Positions 5,600 through 10,066 of a DNA stretch of 10,066 nt are shown in pieces. The stretch is from Alcaligenaceae bacterium UBA6179 (GTDB lineage: Bacteria; Pseudomonadota; Gammaproteobacteria; Burkholderiales; Burkholderiaceae_B), in contig DITR01000042.1 in assembly GCA_002422175.1 (NCBI GenBank), positions 1,088 to 11,153 of the forward strand. The letters run 5' to 3'. A program made the translations under genes and the position numbers. The notes under the pieces are model-generated. The model saw nothing but the letters and a program-made list of their open reading frames with translations. It did no database searches and was not told the DNA's origin. The stretch's first letter is position 1; each line of letters begins with the position of its first letter.

Positions 5600-7222
5600 A
5601 TGCTTCAAATATACGATTCTCTTAGCCGTAGTAAACGCCCTTTTGTGCCGGTTCAAGCGGGCCAGGTAGCCATGTATGTTTGTGGCATGACTGTTTACGA
5701 TTTCTGCCACCTTGGGCATGCGCGCATGTTGGTCAGCTTTGACGTTATTGCGCGGTGGCTGCGTGCCTCGGGTTTTAAGGTGAATTATGTACGAAACATC
5801 ACCGATATTGACGACAAAATCATCAAACGTGCGGTTGAAACAAACCAAAAAATATCAGATGTCACACAGTTTTTTATTCAAGCTATGCATGCTGATGAGA
5901 CCGCCCTCGGGGTTCAAGCGCCAGATCATCAGCCTCAAGCCACCGATCACGTCAGCGGTATGCTTGACATTATTGATCGTTTAGAAAGCCGGGGTCACGC
6001 CTATCGCGCCCAAGATGGTGATGTCAACTATGCGGTGCGCAGTTTCGAAGGTTATGGCAAATTATCAGGTAAAACACTTGATGAGCTTAGGGCGGGCGAG
6101 CGCGTTGCCGTTTCAGCAGGCAAACGCGATCCCCTTGATTTTGTTTTGTGGAAGGCAGCAAAAGCCACTGAACCCCCCGAATCAAAGTGGCCGTCACCTT
6201 ATGGTTGGGGGCGGCCAGGCTGGCACATTGAGTGCTCTGCCATGAGTAAAGCCTTGTTAGGTTTGCCTTTAGATATTCACGGCGGCGGGCCCGACTTAAA
6301 ATTTCCCCATCACGAAAATGAAATTGCACAAACCGAAGGGGCATTTGGGGGCACCTTGGCAAATCATTGGCTGCACTGTGGCCCGTTAATGGTCGATGCT
6401 GACAAGATGTCAAAATCGTTAAGCAACTTTAAAACGATTCGCCAAACGGTTAACAGTACTGAATTACCCAAAAATCAAGCAAACTATACGGCTAACCCAC
6501 GTGAAGCTGAAATGTTGCGGTTTTTTATTGTTCGTAATCATTACCGCAGCATACAAAACTACACACCCGACAATTTGGCCGACGCGCAACACGCATTAGA
6601 TCGACTTTATCAAACTTTGCAGGCTTTCCCGGCTATAACTGCGACTCAAGCTGCAATGAATGGCCTGGAAGCGACCTCAACTGACGCAATAGATTGGTCA
6701 ACACCTGCAGCGAAAGCCTTTGCTGCGGCTATGAACGATGACTTTAATACAGCAGGTGCCGTTGCGGTTTTGTTTGATTTGGCGGCGCAGGCCAATCGGG
6801 GTGGTAGCAACGTGAGCAGTTCAAAATTAAGCCATGATGTTGGTAACCAAGGCACGAGCGCAGTGGTTGCTGCAACCCAACTACGGGCGTTAGGCGGTGT
6901 GCTGGGGTTACTGCAAACTGACCCTTCAGTTTATTTAAAATCAACAACACGTTACACCCGTCGCGCCCTTGAACAAAGCCAGCTTGCTCGTCAAGATCAA
7001 GTAGCACAGGGCGCTTTAAGTGATGATCAGCCAGCACACCAAAGCCTTTTGGCACAAGTGACTTTCAACGATGAGCAAATTGAAAGACTCATTGAATCTC
7101 GAGCCCAAGCAAAAGCGATCAAAGACTTTAAGCTCGCCGACGAGATTCGCGCCAAATTGTTGGCGAGCGGTGTTGTCTTAGAAGACAGGTCTGGTGGTTT
7201 GACGCATTGGCAAAGGGGCTAG
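5600..7222 (+). CDS. cysS: Cysteinyl-tRNA synthetase, longer than usual
   Basis: This class I synthetase charges tRNA-Cys with cysteine in the cytoplasm. Signature parts are intact: MYVCGMTVYD with zinc ligand C28, HLGH (37-40, HIGH box), NITDIDDKII (67-75), GWHIECSAM with C212, FPHHENE with H237 and E241, and KMSKS (269-273). The four zinc ligands match E. coli C28, C209, H234 and E238. The protein is 540 aa against 461 in E. coli. The extra length lies past the catalytic core: about 8 residues after KTIRQT, about 12 near 345-370, about 15 near 400-420, and about 30 near 447-485, which is Gln-rich. The ATG at 5600 begins MLQIYDSL, matching E. coli MLKIFNTL; a TTG at 5525 would add an implausible hydrophobic leader. 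No Shine-Dalgarno is seen. It heads the rightward series; the next start is 4 bases downstream. Confidence 0.96.
   Translation: MLQIYDSLSRSKRPFVPVQAGQVAMYVCGMTVYDFCHLGHARMLVSFDVIARWLRASGFKVNYVRNITDIDDKIIKRAVETNQKISDVTQFFIQAMHADETALGVQAPDHQPQATDHVSGMLDIIDRLESRGHAYRAQDGDVNYAVRSFEGYGKLSGKTLDELRAGERVAVSAGKRDPLDFVLWKAAKATEPPESKWPSPYGWGRPGWHIECSAMSKALLGLPLDIHGGGPDLKFPHHENEIAQTEGAFGGTLANHWLHCGPLMVDADKMSKSLSNFKTIRQTVNSTELPKNQANYTANPREAEMLRFFIVRNHYRSIQNYTPDNLADAQHALDRLYQTLQAFPAITATQAAMNGLEATSTDAIDWSTPAAKAFAAAMNDDFNTAGAVAVLFDLAAQANRGGSNVSSSKLSHDVGNQGTSAVVAATQLRALGGVLGLLQTDPSVYLKSTTRYTRRALEQSQLARQDQVAQGALSDDQPAHQSLLAQVTFNDEQIERLIESRAQAKAIKDFKLADEIRAKLLASGVVLEDRSGGLTHWQRG
7212..7218 (+). promoter_or_regulatory. 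Strong ribosome binding site for the glycosylase TTG start
   Basis: AAAGGGG inside the last codons of cysS lies 8 bases before the TTG at 7227. It is the clearest Shine-Dalgarno-like sequence in the window. The nearby ATG at 7246 is out of frame, so this site supports the rare TTG start. Confidence 0.6.
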
Positions 7223-7226
7223 TTTC

Positions 7227-7877
7227 TTGTCAAGCCTTCAAGCCCATGAGCCAAACGGTAAGCCCCACTACTGGGAAGATGCTGTTGGGCATTTGATCAA
7301 AAAAGATCGCATCATGAAGCGATTGATACCGCTTAATCGTGAGGGTTCTGTTGAGTCGCGTGGCGACCCATTTATGACGCTAGCGCGCTCAATTGTGGGT
7401 CAACAAATTTCAGTCAAGGCGGCTGAATCGGTTTGGCAGCGAGTGCTTAAAGGGTGCGGTCGTCGCTTTACACCACTAACCGTTCAACGTTTGGGCTTAG
7501 ATGGTTTACGCACCTGCGGTTTGTCGCTACGCAAAGCCGAGTATGTGACTGATTTGGCGGGTCACTTCAAAAATAAGCTGGTAAAACCTCAAAACTGGGG
7601 TCATATGGAAGACGAAGACGTCATCAAAGATTTGATCGCGATTCGGGGTGTGGGTCGCTGGACAGCTGAAATGTTTCTCATTTTCAACCTGCAGCGCCCT
7701 AATGTTTTGCCGCTAGATGATGTGGGCTTATTAAAAGCCATTTCATTGCATTATTTTAGCGGTGAGCCCGTATCGCGATTCGAGGCTCGCGAAGTTGCCG
7801 AGGCTTGGTCGCCTTGGTGCACCGTCGCCACGTGGTATCTTTGGCGCAGTCTTGACCCAATTGTGGTTGAGTATTAA
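7227..7877 (+). CDS. HhH-GPD DNA-3-methyladenine glycosylase (AlkA superfamily, short form)
   Basis: A 216-aa base-excision repair enzyme expected to remove alkylated purines such as 3-methyladenine by cleaving the glycosidic bond. RGDPFMTLARSIVGQQIS (45-62) is typical of this family, and IRGVGRWTAEMFLIF (139-153) is the helix-hairpin-helix with the Gly-rich turn that binds the DNA backbone. The GPD-loop acid lies in LPLDDVGL: by alignment with E. coli AlkA LPDDYL (catalytic D238), D165 is the best candidate. The protein lacks the N-terminal domain of E. coli AlkA (282 aa), hence no symbol is given. The start is TTG, supported by AAAGGGG 8 bases upstream and by conservation from about PHYWEDA onward. 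It lies 4 bases after cysS, a pairing I recall from other Burkholderiales. Confidence 0.93.
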   Translation: MSSLQAHEPNGKPHYWEDAVGHLIKKDRIMKRLIPLNREGSVESRGDPFMTLARSIVGQQISVKAAESVWQRVLKGCGRRFTPLTVQRLGLDGLRTCGLSLRKAEYVTDLAGHFKNKLVKPQNWGHMEDEDVIKDLIAIRGVGRWTAEMFLIFNLQRPNVLPLDDVGLLKAISLHYFSGEPVSRFEAREVAEAWSPWCTVATWYLWRSLDPIVVEY

Positions 7878-7969
7878 TGTATCTATTTCTACACAGGCCA
7901 AGCCGCGATGGCGCGCGAAGGTTGATACCCGTTACACTACCGTGACATTTACCGATATTTAGCGACGCA
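7878..7969 (+). promoter_or_regulatory. Glycosylase/accA intergenic region with weak promoter-like bases
   Basis: These 92 bases are the longest gap within the rightward series, so an extra accA promoter here is plausible. TACACT at 7933-7938 is a four-of-six -10 match without a good -35; TTGATA at 7922-7927 resembles a -35 with only a poor -10 (GACATT) 16 bases on. No terminator hairpin with a T-tract and no clear Shine-Dalgarno before the accA ATG are visible. Confidence 0.25.
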
Positions 7970-8935
7970 ATGCCCAATATTTTTCTTGAATTTGAACAAC
8001 CCTTAGCCGATCTTGAAAACAAGATCGAACAATTGCGTTTTGTTCAAGCCGATTCAGCCGTTGATATTTCTGACGAAATCAACCGTTTGCAACACAAGAG
8101 CCAATCGCTTGCTAAAGACATCTATGGCAAGCTAACCTCCTGGCAAACTGCGTTGGTTGCCCGTCATCCACAACGCCCTTACACGCTCGATTACGTCAGA
8201 GAAATTTTTACTGATTATCACGAGTTGCATGGCGACCGCATGTATGCCGACGATCAGTCGATTGTGGGCGGGTTAGCGCGTTTTAATGGCGTATCTTGTA
8301 TGGTTATCGGCCATCAAAAAGGCCGTGACACCAAAGAGCGTACAGCCCGTAATTTTGGTATGCCTCGTCCTGAGGGTTACCGTAAAGCATTGCGTTTAAT
8401 GCGTGTTGCGGAAAAGTTCCGCTTACCTATTTTTACATTTATTGATACCCCGGGTGCTTACCCTGGCATCGGTGCCGAAGAGCGCGGCCAATCGGAAGCC
8501 ATTGGTCGTAATCTCTATGCCATGGCTGAATTAAAAGTACCGGTTATTTGCACCATTATTGGCGAGGGTGGCTCAGGTGGCGCACTCGCTATTGCGGTGG
8601 GTAATGCTTTGTTGATGTTGCAATATTCAACGTTCTCAGTCATTTCACCAGAAGGTTGCGCGTCAATTCTTTGGCGCAGTGCAGACAAAGCCCCCGAGGC
8701 TGCTGAAGCACTGGCTATTACCGCGCCACGTCTCAAAGACTTGGGTCTCATTGATCGAGTCGTGAACGAGCCGGTTGGTGGCGCACATCGTGACCCCCGT
8801 GTCATGGCTCGGCTTTTAAGACGCGCTTTGGCTGATTCCTTACGCCAGCTTTCAGGCATGACGCCCGAACAACTGATTGCACATCGTCTTGAGCGTTTAT
8901 TGTCATATGGGCGATTCCAAGAAGTGCGTGCCTAG
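7970..8935 (+). CDS. accA: Acetyl-CoA carboxylase carboxyltransferase subunit alpha
   Basis: AccA pairs with AccD to transfer the carboxyl group from carboxybiotin on AccB to acetyl-CoA, making malonyl-CoA in the first step of fatty acid synthesis. Length is 321 aa against 319 in E. coli. Family motifs are complete: FLEFEQPLADLE at 5-16, a helical N-terminal part at about 15-65, ELHGDR (85-90), IGHQKGRDTKE (113-123), FIDTPGAYPGIGAEERGQ (157-174), the glycine-rich IIGEGGSGGALAI (196-208) that forms the oxyanion hole in the crotonase fold, and ISPEGCASILWR (225-236). The zinc finger of the carboxyltransferase is in AccD, which is not in this window. No strong ribosome binding site precedes the ATG. 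The final 29 bases overlap tilS. Confidence 0.98.
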   Translation: MPNIFLEFEQPLADLENKIEQLRFVQADSAVDISDEINRLQHKSQSLAKDIYGKLTSWQTALVARHPQRPYTLDYVREIFTDYHELHGDRMYADDQSIVGGLARFNGVSCMVIGHQKGRDTKERTARNFGMPRPEGYRKALRLMRVAEKFRLPIFTFIDTPGAYPGIGAEERGQSEAIGRNLYAMAELKVPVICTIIGEGGSGGALAIAVGNALLMLQYSTFSVISPEGCASILWRSADKAPEAAEALAITAPRLKDLGLIDRVVNEPVGGAHRDPRVMARLLRRALADSLRQLSGMTPEQLIAHRLERLLSYGRFQEVRA

Positions 8936-9956
8936 TTGGGGCGCATGGGGCGGCTTGTCTGCCCCAGCATTAACCCAACCGATTGAGGCATTGCTCAAGC
9001 ATCATTTACCAAATAGCCCGATTGCAGTGGCTTGTAGCGGCGGGCCAGATTCAGCGGCTTTAGCCATTGCCACAGCTGCCTTATGTCAAACTTGGCAGCG
9101 GCCTTTGTACTTATTTCATATACATCACGGTATGCAAACCAAAGCTGACCAATGGTCGCTAGATGTTGAGCAACTGGGTCAAATCTTGGGTGTTCCTGTT
9201 GTTCATGCTCATGTCAAAGTCGACTTGAACTCAGGTTTAGGCCCAGAGGGTAGCGCCCGTGCTGCTCGCCAACAGGCGTTGCATGACATGGCTATCTTGC
9301 ATGATGTGGGGGGTATTTTGTTGGCGCATCATGCTCAAGATCAAGCAGAAACTGTTTTATTGAGACTGTTGCGTGGTTCAGGCGTGATGGGTCTCGCCGG
9401 TATGCAAACGGTGTCAACCTATGCAAAACAAACGGTTTTGTGGTTACGTCCTTGGCTAGCTGTAGCCAAACCTGAAGTTTTGGGCTTGGTTCAAGCATTT
9501 AGCCAAGCGACGGGCTGGCAGCCTGTGCTTGACCCTAGTAATGTTGATAGCCGTTTGGGTCGTGGTGCCTTGCGTAGTCAAATTATTCCTGCCGTAGAAG
9601 CGCGCTGGCCCGCTTGGGTAAACAACTTATCGCGCCATGCTCAGCAAGCCACCCAAGCCAGTATTTTGTTAGATGAGTATGCCGATGATTTGCTTATGCG
9701 GGTTGAGTTTGATGTGGCAAGCCATAGTTTTGATTTAAAGACTTGGCGCGATTTAACGCATCCACAGCAAGCACTGGTTTTAAGGCGCTGGTTAGCCTTA
9801 GTGGCTTCAGCCATGCCCACAGCAGGGCGCCTTGATGAACTCATCAAGCAACTAAGGGAATTACATGCTTTAGGCCAAGACCGCGATTTACGCTGGCAGC
9901 ATGGTCATCACGTGGTGCAATGCCTCAAAAAGAGGGTGGTTTTGTCTTCGCGCTAA
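8907..9956 (+). CDS. tilS: tRNA(Ile)-lysidine synthase TilS, short form
   Basis: TilS attaches lysine to C34 of the CAU-anticodon tRNA-Ile with ATP, changing codon reading from AUG to AUA, and is generally essential. From the ATG at 8907 it has 349 aa. The N-terminal PP-loop ATPase is intact: SGGPDS (44-49), HIHHGM (71-76), EGSARAARQQAL (114-125) and LLAHHAQDQAETVLLRLLRGSG (138-159). RPWL (181-184) and DPSNVDSR (209-216) follow. A middle substrate-binding domain continues to about 330. The C-terminal domain of E. coli TilS (432 aa) is absent; short forms such as Aquifex TilS are known. lysC begins 55 bases later, so no frameshifted remainder is present. A TTG at 8877 or GTG at 8928 are other possible starts; none has a good Shine-Dalgarno. 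The 29-base overlap with accA suggests coupling. Confidence 0.93.
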   Translation: MGDSKKCVPSWGAWGGLSAPALTQPIEALLKHHLPNSPIAVACSGGPDSAALAIATAALCQTWQRPLYLFHIHHGMQTKADQWSLDVEQLGQILGVPVVHAHVKVDLNSGLGPEGSARAARQQALHDMAILHDVGGILLAHHAQDQAETVLLRLLRGSGVMGLAGMQTVSTYAKQTVLWLRPWLAVAKPEVLGLVQAFSQATGWQPVLDPSNVDSRLGRGALRSQIIPAVEARWPAWVNNLSRHAQQATQASILLDEYADDLLMRVEFDVASHSFDLKTWRDLTHPQQALVLRRWLALVASAMPTAGRLDELIKQLRELHALGQDRDLRWQHGHHVVQCLKKRVVLSSR

Positions 9957-10011
9957 AATACTCCTTTTTTCTTCCAACACATGTTGGTTAGTCACTCAAG
10001 CTGGTTTTAAT
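9957..10011. promoter_or_regulatory. tilS/lysC intergenic region with inverted repeat
   Basis: The 55 bases before lysC contain CCAACA-CA-TGTTGG (9974-9987), a perfect 6-bp inverted repeat around two bases. A six-T run at 9965-9970 precedes it rather than follows it, so the repeat does not form an intrinsic terminator for tilS. A regulator site for lysC is possible but unproven. No Shine-Dalgarno sequence is visible before the lysC ATG. Confidence 0.35.
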
Positions 10012-10066
10012 ATGGCAATTATTGTTCACAAATATGGCGGTACCTCGATGGGCTCAACCGAGCGCA
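10012..10066 (+). CDS. lysC: Aspartate kinase, 5' end only
   Basis: Eighteen codons are visible, MAIIVHKYGGTSMGSTER, before the window ends. KYGGTS is the nucleotide-binding N-terminal signature of aspartokinases, in the KxGGTS form found in LysC. The enzyme phosphorylates aspartate as the first step toward lysine, threonine, methionine and diaminopimelate. The regulatory ACT domains would lie beyond the edge, so feedback control cannot be judged. Placement directly after tilS matches the order I recall from other Burkholderiales. Confidence 0.92.
   Translation, partial: MAIIVHKYGGTSMGSTER

Noticed and set aside
6087..6413. Minus-strand open frame of 108 codons inside cysS
   Set aside because: It is antisense to the conserved catalytic core of CysRS, and its product has no recognisable features.
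8515..8859. Minus-strand open frame of 114 codons inside accA
   Set aside because: It is the complement of a conserved, codon-biased gene and is low in complexity. There is no sign of independent coding.
8877..8906. N-terminal extension of tilS from a TTG at 8877
   Set aside because: It lies deep inside accA, adds ten residues unlike the family, and has no better ribosome binding site than the ATG at 8907.
9931..9971. Possible intrinsic terminator at the end of tilS, with a six-T run at 9965-9970
   Set aside because: Only a weak A/T stem with a bulge can be formed (AAAAAG with CTCCTTTTT). No GC-rich stem stands before the T-run.
1..10066. Search for mobile elements, CRISPR arrays, tRNAs, defence genes or a new multi-gene system
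   Set aside because: The window is almost fully covered by conserved housekeeping genes in an order typical of Burkholderiales. No transposase, array, cloverleaf or unexplained gene was seen.

Overview
This is a compact stretch of bacterial housekeeping DNA with eleven genes, two of them cut by the window edges. The organism is most likely a betaproteobacterium of the order Burkholderiales. The evidence is gene content and order (cysS, a glycosylase of the AlkA superfamily, accA, tilS and lysC in a row; trmJ divergent from suhB) and Burkholderiales-like protein sequences, for example the AccA, the PpiB-type cyclophilin body and the first residues of LysC. Base composition looks mid-range by eye, lower than the very GC-rich Burkholderia or Bordetella, so a moderate-GC genus is likely. 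I cannot name it from sequence alone.

Left block (1-3423): the 5' end of trmJ (tRNA 2'-O-methyltransferase) reads leftward. From a 41-base gap, suhB (inositol monophosphatase family) reads rightward, followed directly by a TerC/CBS/CorC membrane protein and uppP (undecaprenyl-pyrophosphate phosphatase). Spacing in this rightward series is 0-20 bases, as in an operon.

Middle block (3391-5517, minus strand): a small TPR lipoprotein, a cyclophilin with an export signal, and lpxH (UDP-2,3-diacylglucosamine hydrolase, lipid A pathway) form a leftward operon. lpxH meets uppP tail to tail, and the two coding regions overlap by 33 bases.

Right block (5600-10066, plus strand): cysS, an HhH-GPD DNA glycosylase, accA (acetyl-CoA carboxylase alpha), tilS (tRNA-Ile lysidine synthase) and the first 18 codons of lysC (aspartokinase). 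cysS and the lipoprotein gene diverge from an 82-base gap that carries a candidate extended -10 promoter.

The genes serve translation (trmJ, cysS, tilS), envelope synthesis (uppP, lpxH, and lipid precursors through accA), protein folding at the envelope and DNA repair. I see no mobile element, CRISPR array, RNA gene, phage gene or defence system, and no convincing new multi-gene system. The points worth a second look are small: a cyclophilin that looks like a cytoplasmic PpiB with an added export signal and a possible internal start; an unusually long cysteinyl-tRNA synthetase; a TilS without the usual C-terminal domain; the uppP/lpxH overlap with a perfect hairpin just past the lpxH stop; and an inverted repeat just upstream of lysC.
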